A DNA stretch of 64,000 nucleotides, from contig NZ_VMSF01000001.1 in the NCBI RefSeq assembly GCF_009765225.1, positions 2,356,001 to 2,420,000 of the forward strand, given 5' to 3'. Of this stretch, positions 8,852 through 18,427 are shown one piece after another (within the stretch, counting starts at the first letter, position 1; every line of letters begins with the position of its first letter). Source of the DNA: Leifsonia sp. AG29. GTDB lineage: Bacteria; Actinomycetota; Actinomycetes; Actinomycetales; Microbacteriaceae. A program made the position numbers and the translations under genes. The notes under the pieces are model-generated. The model was not told the DNA's origin and searched no databases. It worked only from the letters and a program-made list of their open reading frames with translations.

Positions 8852-10345
8852 CTACCGGGTCCCGAGCGCGATGCCGCGCGCGGCCATGAACGGCAGCGGG
8901 TCGATCTGGACGCCGTTCACGCGCACTTCGAAGTGGAGGTGGCACCCGGTGGAGGCGCCGGTCGTCCCGACCTGTGCGATCGCCTGCCCCGCGGCGATCT
9001 GCTCGCCGACGGTCACGCCGATCCCCCCGTCGCGGATGTGCCCGTATGCGGTCCGGACAGCACCGCCGTGGTCGATCAGGATGAAGTTGCCGTACGACCC
9101 GTTCGGCCCGGCCGCGACGACGGTGCCGGCCGCCGCGGCGAAGATGGTGGTCCCGCAGGCCGCGCCGATGTCATCACCCGGATGGAACGGCGCGGTTCCC
9201 GCCGGCCGGGAGGGACGCGGCCCGAACCCGTCGGTCAGCGAGCCGTGGACGGGGAGCGCCCAGCCGTCCGGGATGAGCGACGGGTCGACCGTGAGGGAGG
9301 ACCAGCCCTGCCCCGCCGTGATCACCGTCGGCAGGGAGGCGAGGGCCGCCGCCGCCGAGTCCACGCGACCCTGCGCTGCGGCGACCTGTTCCGCGGGCGT
9401 GGTCGTGTCGACCGATCCGACCGCGGCGTCGGCCTGTCGCGCTGTCGTGTCGAGCCGGTCCGCCGCCTTCCGATCGCTCACCGCCGCCGCGATCGCCGCG
9501 TTGCGGTCGGCCGCGAGGGCATTCAGCCGGTTCACCGCGCCGAGCTTGGTCAGCAGGTCGCCCGGTGTGGTCAGCGCCGCCGAGAGCGGGTCGGGGTGGA
9601 GGCCCGCCGCCCCGGTCGTCCGGAGGAGAGCGGTGGCGTAGGCGGCGGAGGCGAGCGCCTTCTTGCGGGCGGCGTCCGCCTGCGTGGTGAGCGCCTCCGC
9701 AGCGGCCTGGGCCTGGGCCCGCGCGTGCTCGGCGGCGCGGGCGGCGTCGGAGGCGTCCGCGAGCTCCTGCTGCGCCGAGGCGAGGTCGGTGGCGAGCTGC
9801 GCGGCCTGCTGCACGTCGACGGGGTTCGCGGTCACCCCGGGATCGATCTGCGGGAGGTCCAGCGGCACGTTGTCGGTCGGCGGGGGCCCCTCAGGCGTCG
9901 GGGACGGCGTCGCGCCGGGCGAACCGGGCGTGCTGGGGGTCGGCGTCGGAGTGGGGGTCGGCGTCGGGGCGGGCGTGCGCGTCGGAGTGGGCGTCGGGGC
10001 GGGCGTGCGCGTCGGAGTAGGCGTCGGGGTGGGCGTCGGCGTCGGCGTCGGGGTGGGCGTCGGCGTCGGCGTCGGGGTGGGCGTCGGCTTCGGCGTCGGC
10101 GTCACCGTCGACGGCGACGGCGACGGCGTGACCGTCGGAACCGGTGTCGTCCGGATGGCATCGCTCCCCGGCGTCGGTGTCACGCACGATGTCGCGGCGC
10201 ACCCCTCCGCCGCCGCTGCCTGCGGCGCGAGCACGACACCCGCGGCCAGCGCCACCGCCAGCCAGGCGGGAGCCCAGCGGCGCGGTCCCCCGCGTCGTCG
10301 CCTGCCCTGCCCCGTCGACGACCGTCCCATGGTTGCGCGGCCCAC
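8852..10345 (-). CDS. Secreted M23-family peptidoglycan endopeptidase with Thr-Pro repeat and coiled coil
   Basis: The 497-residue protein starts at GTG 10345 (ATG 10330 is an alternative). Order of parts: basic N-terminus and signal/anchor [18 protein letters not shown] (about residues 24-41), a Thr-Pro repeat tract (about residues 70-150), an Ala-rich coiled coil (about 170-310), then a LytM/M23 domain. The zinc-site segments are [10 protein letters not shown] and [11 protein letters not shown], with AYGHI between them, so all catalytic residues are present. It probably cleaves peptidoglycan outside the membrane, possibly during division as EnvC/NlpD-like coiled-coil proteins do (inference). 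Confidence 0.88.
   Translation of the reverse strand: MGRATMGRSSTGQGRRRRGGPRRWAPAWLAVALAAGVVLAPQAAAAEGCAATSCVTPTPGSDAIRTTPVPTVTPSPSPSTVTPTPKPTPTPTPTPTPTPTPTPTPTPTPTPTRTPAPTPTPTRTPAPTPTPTPTPTPSTPGSPGATPSPTPEGPPPTDNVPLDLPQIDPGVTANPVDVQQAAQLATDLASAQQELADASDAARAAEHARAQAQAAAEALTTQADAARKKALASAAYATALLRTTGAAGLHPDPLSAALTTPGDLLTKLGAVNRLNALAADRNAAIAAAVSDRKAADRLDTTARQADAAVGSVDTTTPAEQVAAAQGRVDSAAAALASLPTVITAGQGWSSLTVDPSLIPDGWALPVHGSLTDGFGPRPSRPAGTAPFHPGDDIGAACGTTIFAAAAGTVVAAGPNGSYGNFILIDHGGAVRTAYGHIRDGGIGVTVGEQIAAGQAIAQVGTTGASTGCHLHFEVRVNGVQIDPLPFMAARGIALGTR
9926..10110. repeat. Low-complexity GTCGGCGTCGGG-type tandem repeat encoding Thr-Pro
   Basis: About 185 bp of GTCGGCGTCGGGGTGGGC-like units, with two embedded copies of a longer GGGGCGGGCGTGCGCGTCGG unit. 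Read on the minus strand it encodes alternating Thr-Pro with two RTPA interruptions in the M23 peptidase. Such tracts change length easily by slippage in steps of 6 bp, which keeps the frame. Confidence 0.85.
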
Positions 10346-10367
10346 GGGCGAACGCCGCCAGGCCGTA

Positions 10368-10382
10368 GTGAGATACTCTCAC
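10368..10382. promoter_or_regulatory. Palindrome GTGAGA-TAC-TCTCAC in the divergent lepB / M23 intergenic region
   Basis: A perfect 6-bp inverted repeat with a 3-nt spacer lies 23 bp upstream of the M23 start and 78 bp upstream of lepB. Read on the minus strand it includes GTATCT, a possible -10. An operator role is inference only. Confidence 0.3.
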
Positions 10383-10459
10383 CGGGCGCGGAGGCGCGAC
10401 AAGGACCCCGAAAGGGGTCGGATGCTGTTCCCAGCCTCGGCACGTTACGGTGAAGGATT

Positions 10460-11194
10460 GTGACGGACACCTCTGCCCCTACGCGCCCGCGCTCCTCCCG
10501 CCGGAGATCGGGGTGGAAGACCCTCCTCCGCGACGTCGTGATCATCTTCGTCGTCGCGGTGCTGGTGTCCTTCCTCATCAAGACGTTCGTCGCGCGGTCG
10601 TTCTACATCCCGTCCGGGTCGATGGAGAACACCCTCCAGATCAACGACCGCATCATCGTCAACGAGCTTCAGCCGAAGGTGTTCGGCCTCCAGCGCGGCG
10701 ACGTGATCGTGTTCAAGGATCCGGGCGGCTGGCTGCCTCCCGCCGCGCCCCAGACGGGCAACGCCCTCCAGCAGACGGTCGGCGGCGTCCTCGACTTCGT
10801 CGGCCTCGGCGCCTCCGACTCCGACCAGCACCTCGTGAAGCGCCTCATCGGCCTGCCGGGCGACCACATCACGTGCTGCAACGCCCTCGGGCAGATGAGC
10901 GTGAACGGCGTGCCGCTGAAGGAGCCCTACGTGCTCCTCCCCGCCGGCGTGCAGGCCGTGTCCGGCAAGCAGTTCGACGTCACCGTGCCGAAGGGCAGCG
11001 TCTGGGTGATGGGCGACAACCGCTACAACTCCGCCGACTCGCGGTATCACATGGACGACCCGGGCAAGGGTTTCGTGCCGCTGAGCGACGTCGTGGGCAA
11101 AGCCTTCGTCATCAGCTGGCCGGCCAGCCACTGGACCTGGCTCGACGACTACCCCGACGTGTTCCGCGGGGTGGAGCGCGAAGACCAGAACTAG
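10460..11194 (+). CDS. lepB: Signal peptidase I
   Basis: The 244-residue membrane protease has one N-terminal membrane segment (about residues 25-43) and then the catalytic Ser in SFYIPSGSMENTL (Ser54). The general-base Lys is in HLVKRLIGLPGD (Lys127), and the conserved box VWVMGDNRYNSADSR follows. It removes signal peptides outside the membrane. The GTG start at 10460 has GTGAAGG upstream. A 25-30 residue insert (about 88-115) between the Ser and Lys regions is common in actinobacterial enzymes. It is divergent from a secreted peptidase, and an esterase gene follows 9 bp downstream. Confidence 0.95.
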   Translation: MTDTSAPTRPRSSRRRSGWKTLLRDVVIIFVVAVLVSFLIKTFVARSFYIPSGSMENTLQINDRIIVNELQPKVFGLQRGDVIVFKDPGGWLPPAAPQTGNALQQTVGGVLDFVGLGASDSDQHLVKRLIGLPGDHITCCNALGQMSVNGVPLKEPYVLLPAGVQAVSGKQFDVTVPKGSVWVMGDNRYNSADSRYHMDDPGKGFVPLSDVVGKAFVISWPASHWTWLDDYPDVFRGVEREDQN

Positions 11195-11203
11195 CCTGGG
11201 CTC

Positions 11204-12742
11204 GTGGACGCGGATCGTGGCAACGGTCGGCCCGTCGTAGAAACGCACGCCGGGCGGGTCCGCGGCGTGGATGACGGACGCGTCGCGGTCTGGCGGGGCA
11301 TCCGCTACGGCCGGCCTCCGATCGGCGCGGGCCGCTGGCGCGCGCCCGAGCCGCCGGAACCGTGGGAGGGGGTCGCGGACGCCTCCCGGTTCGGCCCCGC
11401 GTCGCCGCAGAGCCGCACACCCGGCGTCCCGCTCAGCCCGGACACGGTGTTCGACGAGGACTGCCTGTTCCTGAACGTCTGGCGACCGTCGGGAGGCGCG
11501 GACCGCAAGCCCGTGATGGTCTGGCTGCACGGCGGCGCGTACGCCTTCGGCTCCACGGCCCAGCCCATCTACGACGCGTCCGCGTTGGTCACGACGGGGG
11601 ACGTGATCGTCGTAACCGTCGCCTACCGCCTGGGCGCGCTCGGCTTCCTCGATCTGCGCTCGGTCGCGTCCGCCGGCGAGGACTTCGACACCAACCTGGC
11701 GCTCCGTGATGTGCTGCTGGCGCTCGCCTGGGTGCGGGACGAGATCGCGGCGTTCGGGGGCGACCCGGGCACCGTCACAGTGTTCGGTCAGTCCGCCGGA
11801 GCCGGTCTCGTCACGGCCCTGCTCGCCAGCCCCGCTGCAGCGGGTCTCTTCCATCGCGCCATCTCAGAGAGCTCCCCGGCGGGTTCGATGTACGGAGCGG
11901 AGCGGTCGGCTGCTGTCGCCGCACGCTTCCTCGCGGCCGCCGGCGTCCGCGCCGACGACTCGGTCACGCTCCGGCGCCTCCCCGTCGAGAAGATCGTCGA
12001 GGCCGCCGCGACGGTCTATCGGGAGGTGCCGGTCGCGTCTCCCGGCACCCTCGCCTTCGCGCCGGTGGTGGGCGACGACATCCTTCCGGAGCATCCGATC
12101 ACCGTGCTGAGCGAGGGCCGGGGCCTCCCCGTCCCGCTGATCATCGGCAGTAACCGGGACGAGGCGACGCTGTTCCGCCTGATGCGGTCGCCGCTCCTCC
12201 CGATCTCGACCCCGGCGCTCGAGCGGATGTTCGAGGCGATGCGGCAGGAGCGTCCCGATGCCCCCGTGCCCGAGCGGGATCAGGTGCTGGCCGCCTACGA
12301 GTCGGTCCGGAGGCGCGCCCTCGGTGTCGGCATCGCCACCGACATCGCCTTCCGGATGCCGACGGTCTGGGTGGCGTCCGGGCACGCGAGCGTCGCCTCC
12401 ACCCATCTGTACCGCTTCGACTTCGCGACGCCGCTTCTCCGCCTCACCGGGGTGGGCGCCTCCCACGCCACCGAGCTCCCCTACGTCTGGGGCAACCTCG
12501 GCACGTTGCCGCGTGACCCCACCTACCGCCTCGGCGGCCGGCGCGCCGGCGAGGTGCTGTCGCAGCGGATGCGCACCCGCTGGACGGGGTTCGCGCGCAC
12601 CGGGAACCCGGGCGACGACTGGCGTCCGTACACCGCGACAGACCGCGCGACGCTCGTCATCGACCGGGAGGACCGGCTCGTCGACGACCTGGACGGCCCC
12701 CTCCGCGCCGGCTGGGGCGACGTCGTCCTGTCGTTCCGCTGA
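11204..12742 (+). CDS. Type-B carboxylesterase
   Basis: The 512-residue alpha/beta hydrolase starts at GTG 11204, 9 bp after lepB. It shows the carboxylesterase type-B signatures: EDCLFLNVWRP, the oxyanion segment WLHGGAYAFGS and the nucleophile elbow TVFGQSAGAGL with the catalytic Ser. The acid and His lie in SNRDEATLF and GASHATELPYVWG. There is no signal peptide, so it should be cytoplasmic. The substrate is not predictable; para-nitrobenzyl-esterase-like enzymes are the nearest recognisable group. Confidence 0.92.
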   Translation: MDADRGNGRPVVETHAGRVRGVDDGRVAVWRGIRYGRPPIGAGRWRAPEPPEPWEGVADASRFGPASPQSRTPGVPLSPDTVFDEDCLFLNVWRPSGGADRKPVMVWLHGGAYAFGSTAQPIYDASALVTTGDVIVVTVAYRLGALGFLDLRSVASAGEDFDTNLALRDVLLALAWVRDEIAAFGGDPGTVTVFGQSAGAGLVTALLASPAAAGLFHRAISESSPAGSMYGAERSAAVAARFLAAAGVRADDSVTLRRLPVEKIVEAAATVYREVPVASPGTLAFAPVVGDDILPEHPITVLSEGRGLPVPLIIGSNRDEATLFRLMRSPLLPISTPALERMFEAMRQERPDAPVPERDQVLAAYESVRRRALGVGIATDIAFRMPTVWVASGHASVASTHLYRFDFATPLLRLTGVGASHATELPYVWGNLGTLPRDPTYRLGGRRAGEVLSQRMRTRWTGFARTGNPGDDWRPYTATDRATLVIDREDRLVDDLDGPLRAGWGDVVLSFR

Positions 12743-12767
12743 GCCCCGTCAGCCGAGCCCGATCGCC

Positions 12768-13817
12768 TCAGCGCGCGGTCGCCCAGCCGACAGCCACCGC
12801 CTCCAGCCCGCAGACCGCGATGGCGGCCAGCTGGACCCGGGGGTGGAGGAGCGCGATCGCGACGAACTCCCGGAGCGTCGCCGAGGGGACGAAATAAGCG
12901 GCCACGCGGGCGCCCGTCGCCTCGGCGTCGATCCCCAGCCTCCGCGCCAGCATCGCGGCCCGCAGCACGTGGTAGCCGCTCGTCGCGATGACGACAGGCC
13001 CCGGGCGCACCGCACCGGCCCGCGTGCCGTCGGCGATGATCTCCTGCGAGAAGCGCAGGTTCTCCTCGGTGTTCGTCGACCGCGTCTCGGGGAGGACGCG
13101 AGCGGGAGGGATTCCCGACTCGAGCAGCAGGAAGTCCCGCATCGCAGCGCCCTCGGCGACGAGCTCGTCAGCGCCCTTGCCCCCCGAAGGCACGATGACC
13201 GGCGCGAGACCCGCCTCCTCGCTCCGCCGGAAGACCTCGGCGCCGCGATCGAGCCGGGCGGCGAGCAGAGGGGGCACCCGTGCTCCGAAGAGCCCGGAGC
13301 CCAGCACGATGATCGCCGTGGCGGTCGCGCCGCGCGTCGAGCGCCGGTAGACCCAGCCGTAGAGCAGCACGACCACGAAGAAGACGCCGGCGTAAGCCGA
13401 GAGGGAGGCGGCGAGCGCCGAGAACCCCACCAGGAGCCCGCGGATCATCGGCGGGGTCTCCGGCTGCGTGGCGACCCGCAGGAACCATCCGACCAGCGGG
13501 GGCACCACCAGCAGGATCACCCCGGCGATCAATGACAGCCCGTGCGACAGGCCGGCTCTCTCGCGCCGCAGGACGACGACGCCGTTCGCGATGAGAAATC
13601 CGGCGAGCACGAGGACCAGCAGCGGCAGGGCGCCGACGACCACAGCCAGACCGAACGCGAGCACCGGAGATGCGGCGACCGGCAGGGCGGCGATCCCGAC
13701 GAGAGCGCACCAGACGCCCAGGAATCCGAGGACCCCGACGCTCAGACGCCGGCGGTCCCGTCGCCACAGGATCCCGGCGGCGAGCGCGAGGAGGAGGGCG
13801 GCGATCAGGGCGGGCAT
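12768..13817 (-). CDS. YdcF/DUF218-family multi-pass membrane protein
   Basis: The 349-residue protein has about five to six hydrophobic segments in the first 160 residues, then a DUF218/YdcF domain: AIIVLGSGLFG, VPSGGKGADELVAEGAAM, LPETRSTNTEENL and VVIATSGYHVLRA. One more hydrophobic segment lies near the C-terminus. Family members include SanA and ElyC, linked to envelope biogenesis, but the biochemical role is unsettled. The ATG at 13817 opens directly into a membrane segment. It is convergent with the esterase gene. Confidence 0.88.
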   Translation of the reverse strand: MPALIAALLLALAAGILWRRDRRRLSVGVLGFLGVWCALVGIAALPVAASPVLAFGLAVVVGALPLLVLVLAGFLIANGVVVLRRERAGLSHGLSLIAGVILLVVPPLVGWFLRVATQPETPPMIRGLLVGFSALAASLSAYAGVFFVVVLLYGWVYRRSTRGATATAIIVLGSGLFGARVPPLLAARLDRGAEVFRRSEEAGLAPVIVPSGGKGADELVAEGAAMRDFLLLESGIPPARVLPETRSTNTEENLRFSQEIIADGTRAGAVRPGPVVIATSGYHVLRAAMLARRLGIDAEATGARVAAYFVPSATLREFVAIALLHPRVQLAAIAVCGLEAVAVGWATAR

Positions 13818-13858
13818 CGCTTCGCATTACATCACGCGAGGAACGACTGCTCCGACGG

Positions 13859-13931
13859 AGCCGGCTGCGGGACTCGAACCCGCGACCGCTCGCTTACAAG
13901 GCGAGTGCTCTACCAACTGAGCTAAGCCGGC
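13859..13931 (-). tRNA. trnT: tRNA-Thr (anticodon UGU)
   Basis: Read on the minus strand, 73 nt fold into a standard cloverleaf: acceptor GCCGGCT/AGCCGGC, D-arm GCTC...GAGC, anticodon stem CTCGC/GCGAG around loop CTTGTAA (anticodon TGT, reading ACA), T-arm GCGGG-TTCGAGT-CCCGC, discriminator T. CCA is not encoded. Confidence 0.96.
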
Positions 13932-14003
13932 CTGACGGTCGCCCGTCGCCCACCATCCTAGGGGACCGCGCGCGGCTGTCGCGGCGACGGCCTCCGCGCC
14001 GGA

Positions 14004-14912
14004 TCAGGGGGTCGCGGACGGCGCCGGTGTCGGGGTGGCGGTGGAGGAGTACTGGTCGCCCTGGGCCTGGAGCACGAACGCTTTGAAGGCGTCCGCGTCG
14101 GTGAGCGAGCCCGTGTAGGGCTTGCCGTTGACCAGAACGAGCAGGGCGGTCGTCATCTTCTTGACGTCGGAGTCGGGGATCGGGCCGCTCAGGGCCCGGT
14201 CGCTGGCGGAGCCGATCCAGCTGACGAAGCGGCCGTCGTCGACGCACGAGTCGATGTCGGTGATGCGGGAGACGCCCGAGGCCGCCGCGCGCTGCTTCAG
14301 CTGCTCGTCGGTCAGACCGGGGCCGCCCTCCTTGGGCTGGTTCTCGAACAGCGCCGCGTTGAAGCTCCAGAACGCGCTGGGCGAGTAGTTGGCGACGCAG
14401 GCGGCCGCGTTCGCCGCACGGAGGGAGTACTTCGTGCCGGCCGAGTGGCCCGTGTAGATGGCGACCGGGTGCACCTCCACCGTCACCGCGCCGTTCTTCA
14501 CGAGCGGCTCGAGCGGCTTGAGGTTGGTGCGCTGGAAGTCGCCGCACAGCTTGCACAGGTAATCGGCGTAGATCCGGATGTGGACGGTGCTGCCCTTCGG
14601 GTCGGGCTTCGTCGCGACGGGCTGCGCGTCGGCGGGCAGGGCGGCGGTCTCCTTGACCTTGAGACCGGAGCCGATCATCACGCCGTCGCTCGCCATGTTC
14701 TTCGGGCCGGGCACCGTCGGGCGGATGGCACCGACGATGACCACGGCGACGATGGCGGCGATCGCGATGATGCCGAGCACGATCCCGCCGCCGAGGAGGG
14801 CGCGGTTCCGGCGGTCGCGGCGCTGCTGGGTCGTTCGGAGCTGACGGGCCTTCTCCCGGGCCGCGGCGCGGACATCGCTCCGGCTGACGTCGGGGTCGGA
14901 GGTGGGGCTCAT
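14004..14912 (-). CDS. DsbA-like thioredoxin-fold membrane-anchored protein
   Basis: The 302-residue protein (ATG 14912, MSPTSDPDVSRSD) has a charged cytoplasmic N-terminus and one membrane segment, GIVLGIIAIAAIVAVVIVGA (about 43-62). An exported thioredoxin-like domain follows, with YADYLCKLCGDF as the CxxC site. Later blocks (HPVAIYTGHSAG and a Cys in AACVANY) fit the DsbA/DSBA-like family seen across Microbacteriaceae. It probably helps disulfide formation or isomerisation outside the membrane. A Thr-Pro-rich tail ends the protein. I did not use the longer frame to 15122, which lacks a plausible N-terminus. Confidence 0.85.
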   Translation of the reverse strand: MSPTSDPDVSRSDVRAAAREKARQLRTTQQRRDRRNRALLGGGIVLGIIAIAAIVAVVIVGAIRPTVPGPKNMASDGVMIGSGLKVKETAALPADAQPVATKPDPKGSTVHIRIYADYLCKLCGDFQRTNLKPLEPLVKNGAVTVEVHPVAIYTGHSAGTKYSLRAANAAACVANYSPSAFWSFNAALFENQPKEGGPGLTDEQLKQRAAASGVSRITDIDSCVDDGRFVSWIGSASDRALSGPIPDSDVKKMTTALLVLVNGKPYTGSLTDADAFKAFVLQAQGDQYSSTATPTPAPSATP

Positions 14913-15102
14913 GTGGGGTAATCGGCTCTCGGGGTCGTTCGGCGCTGCGCGGGGCGACGCAGCGTGACGCGTGCACCGCAGCGCACGCAACCGTTCGAGC
15001 GTAGGACGCGAGTCTGGGAATGAACCAGACGGTCGCTGGACGCGCGGAGCACACGAGGGGCCGGGCCGAACCGGGGCGGTCGTCGGCGACCTCGCGGATG
15101 CC

Positions 15103-15200
15103 ATACTATGTGTTCGTGGCATCGAAGCCCATGGACGTCGACGCCACGTTCATTCCATTCACAACGGATCGTCCGGCACGTACCTGCCGGTGAAGGAGAA
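15103..15200 (+). promoter_or_regulatory. Leader of the sugar ABC ATPase gene
   Basis: CATACTAT at 15102-15109 contains a good -10 (TACTAT) about 100 bp before the ATG. AAGGAGAAG at 15193-15201 is a strong ribosome site. The stretch 14913-15208 otherwise shows no convincing gene. Confidence 0.4.
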
Positions 15201-15208
15201 GTAAGACA

Positions 15209-16303
<1,095 letters not shown>

Positions 16304-16334
16304 GCCGTCGGCTAAAGTCTCAGGAGCGAATCCC

Positions 16335-16378
16335 CACTCTGCCGCAGTCCGGATCCGGGCTGCGGCAGAGTGCCTTTT
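16335..16378 (+). terminator. Rho-independent terminator after the ABC ATPase
   Basis: A perfect 13-bp stem, CACTCTGCCGCAG (16335-16347) and CTGCGGCAGAGTG (16360-16372), encloses a 12-nt loop and is followed by CCTTTT. It separates the ATPase from the DUF4032 gene. Confidence 0.92.
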
Positions 16379-16421
16379 CGGGGCGGGTCCGCTCCCGCCC
16401 GTTCACCGACCGGAGGAACCC

Positions 16422-17714
16422 GTGGCCGGATCCGTCAACATCACCGCAGCGACCGTCGACCCCGCGCTGCTCGACCTCCCGTGGAACATCCCCCTCGAGG
16501 ACTGGTCGAACGAGCACATCGCGCTGCTGCCGAAGGGCATCAGCCGGCACCTCGTCCGGTTCGCCAACCTCTCGGGCTACGTCATCGCCATCAAGGAGAC
16601 GACGGCCGAGATGGCTCAGCGCGAGTACGACATGCTCCGGACCCTGCAACGTCTCGACGTGCCGTGCGTCGACCCGGTGGCCGTCATCAAGAACCGGTCG
16701 GATGACGACGGCACGCCGCTGAACGCCGCGCTGGTCACCCGGCACCTCAAGTTCTCGCTGCCGTACCGCGCGCTCTTCTCGCAGACGCTCCGCCCCGACA
16801 CCGCCACGCGGCTCGTCGACGCGCTCGCCGTGCTGCTCGTGCGCCTCCACATCGTGGGCTTCTTCTGGGGCGACGTCTCCCTCTCCAACACCCTCTTCCG
16901 CCGCGACGCCGGCGCCTTCGCCGCCTACCTCGTCGACGCCGAGACGGGCCAGCTGTACGAGGGCGGCCTGTCGAACGGCCAGCGGGAGAACGATCTCGAG
17001 ATCGCACGCGTCAACATCGCCGGCGAGCTCATGGATCTGGAAGCCGGCGGCCGGGTCGACGAAGAGCTCGACCCGATCAGCCTCTCCAACGGCATCGTGC
17101 AGGCGTACCGCTCGCTCTGGAAGGAGCTGACCGGCAGCGAATCATTCTCGTCATCGGAGCGCTGGCGCATCAACGACCGCGTCGAGCGGCTGAACGAGCT
17201 CGGCTTCGACATCGAGGAGCTCGCGATCAAGACGTCGGACGAGGGCACCAAGGTGCGCATCCAGCCGAAGGTCGTCGATGCGGGCCACCACCAGCGGCGG
17301 CTCCTCCGGCTCACCGGGCTCGACACGGGCGAGAACCAGGCCCGCCGCCTCCTCAACGACCTGGACTCGTACTCGGCCACACTCGGCAAGCAGGGTCTCG
17401 ACGAGGAGGCGATGGCCCACGAGTGGCTGCTGCGCGTCTTCGAGCCGGTCATCCGGTCGATCCCATCCGACCTCAAGGGCAAGCTGGAACCGGCCGAAGT
17501 GTTCCACCAGCTGCTCGAGCACCGCTGGTTCATGTCGCAGAAGGAGGGGCGCGATGTCCCGCTTGCGGAGGCGCTGACCTCCTACATCAACGACATCCTG
17601 CGGCACCGGCGCGACGAGGCGACCGTGATCGCCCCGCCGACCGAGACGATCAGCATCCCCGTCGTCGGAGGCGCTGCCGCCGACGACGAGGACGACTGGC
17701 GCTCGAAGGTCTGA
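16422..17714 (+). CDS. DUF4032 kinase-like protein
   Basis: The 430-residue protein starts at GTG 16422, with CGGAGGAA as ribosome site. The first half resembles lipopolysaccharide-kinase (WaaP-like) folds: VIAIKETTAEMAQREYDML with a possible ATP-site Lys, then GFFWGDVSLSNTLF and YLVDAETGQLY as the catalytic and metal-binding loops. The second half (about 220-400) is the DUF4032 region common in Actinobacteria. There is no signal peptide or membrane segment. The substrate is unknown. The preceding terminator makes it a separate transcription unit. Confidence 0.85.
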   Translation: MAGSVNITAATVDPALLDLPWNIPLEDWSNEHIALLPKGISRHLVRFANLSGYVIAIKETTAEMAQREYDMLRTLQRLDVPCVDPVAVIKNRSDDDGTPLNAALVTRHLKFSLPYRALFSQTLRPDTATRLVDALAVLLVRLHIVGFFWGDVSLSNTLFRRDAGAFAAYLVDAETGQLYEGGLSNGQRENDLEIARVNIAGELMDLEAGGRVDEELDPISLSNGIVQAYRSLWKELTGSESFSSSERWRINDRVERLNELGFDIEELAIKTSDEGTKVRIQPKVVDAGHHQRRLLRLTGLDTGENQARRLLNDLDSYSATLGKQGLDEEAMAHEWLLRVFEPVIRSIPSDLKGKLEPAEVFHQLLEHRWFMSQKEGRDVPLAEALTSYINDILRHRRDEATVIAPPTETISIPVVGGAAADDEDDWRSKV

Positions 17715-17738
17715 CCGACGGCCGTGTTCGAAGGAGCA

Positions 17739-18092
17739 CTAGTCCCGCGACATGTTCCTTCTGAGCTCGTCTTCGATGGTCTCGAGCTCGATGGCTTGAC
17801 GCCGTCGCGCTTCGTGAGCTTCCTCTTCGAGGTCGGCGACCGCGGCCACCGCTGCGTGGACGTTCTCGTCGACCTCATCTGAGATCTTCTCGAGCACCCA
17901 CCGGAATTTGGGATCGTCGGCTACTCCTTCCCTGGTGGCGAGCCCGTAGAAGTCTTCACGCATCGATGTCATCCGCGCGCGGTAGTAGTCGATGAACTCT
18001 TCTGCCTGCTCGATGCGGCGTCTCGCGTTCTCGTTCTCTTCGCGGTGCGCCTCTTCTCGTTCGCTCAGCGAGCGATAGTCGTTCGGAGTCAT
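17739..18092 (-). CDS. Small coiled-coil protein, last gene of the lipase operon
   Basis: The 117-residue protein is almost entirely charged helix: EREEAHREENENARRRIEQ (about 11-29) and a second heptad-like stretch ADLEEEAHEARRRQAIELE (about 85-103). There is no signal peptide or membrane segment and I recognise no family. Its ATG overlaps the stop of the preceding gene (ATGA), so it is translationally coupled to it. Size, helicity and position match the small helical partner proteins that accompany type VII LXG-like toxins; that role is inference. No FxxxD-type motif is obvious. Confidence 0.8.
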   Translation of the reverse strand: MTPNDYRSLSEREEAHREENENARRRIEQAEEFIDYYRARMTSMREDFYGLATREGVADDPKFRWVLEKISDEVDENVHAAVAAVADLEEEAHEARRRQAIELETIEDELRRNMSRD

Positions 18093-18427
18093 GGTCTGAT
18101 GCTCTTCACGCCGCGACCGTACTCGTTGTCGGAGGCGATCCGCTCAAGGCCTTCCGTCACTTTCTTTTCGACCGCACCTGAGAGCGCCATGCCGACGTTC
18201 GCTGCTGCGACCGTCGTGGTCACAGCGACGGTCGCTCCCTCCATGGCCAGCCAGCTCGCGCTCTTGATGGCCAGGTATTGGCTTTCGACGATCGGAGGGA
18301 GGAGAGCGTCGAGCATCCTTCTTGCGGCACCACGGACGGCTTCGTCGATCGCCGCGATCGTCTCGTCGACGCTGTCGGAGGCCGCTCTCGCGGCGCTGTC
18401 GATCAGCTGCGGCAACCAGAATGACAC
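18089..18427 (-). CDS. Small helical protein, partner gene in the lipase operon
   Basis: The 112-residue protein starts at GTG 18427, which shares one base with the lipase stop (TAGTG); AGGAGAGAG is just upstream. It is predicted all-helical: an acidic first half (SVDETIAAIDEAVRGAARR) and a hydrophobic Ala/Val stretch (about 66-86, ATVAVTTTVAAANVGMALSG) that may be an amphipathic or membrane-inserting helix. No family recognised. The tight coupling to both neighbours suggests a stoichiometric partner, possibly a chaperone or targeting factor for the lipase-like protein (inference). Confidence 0.8.
   Translation of the reverse strand: MSFWLPQLIDSAARAASDSVDETIAAIDEAVRGAARRMLDALLPPIVESQYLAIKSASWLAMEGATVAVTTTVAAANVGMALSGAVEKKVTEGLERIASDNEYGRGVKSIRP

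Noticed and set aside
9926-10110. Tandem repeat considered as a CRISPR array
   Set aside because: The units are contiguous, 6-18 bp, with no unique spacers and no cas genes, and they encode Thr-Pro in frame.
13894-15054. Alternative frame over the DsbA-like gene
   Set aside because: It is Arg/Pro-rich shadow sequence without domain signals, while the neighbouring frame has a TM segment and a CxxC site.
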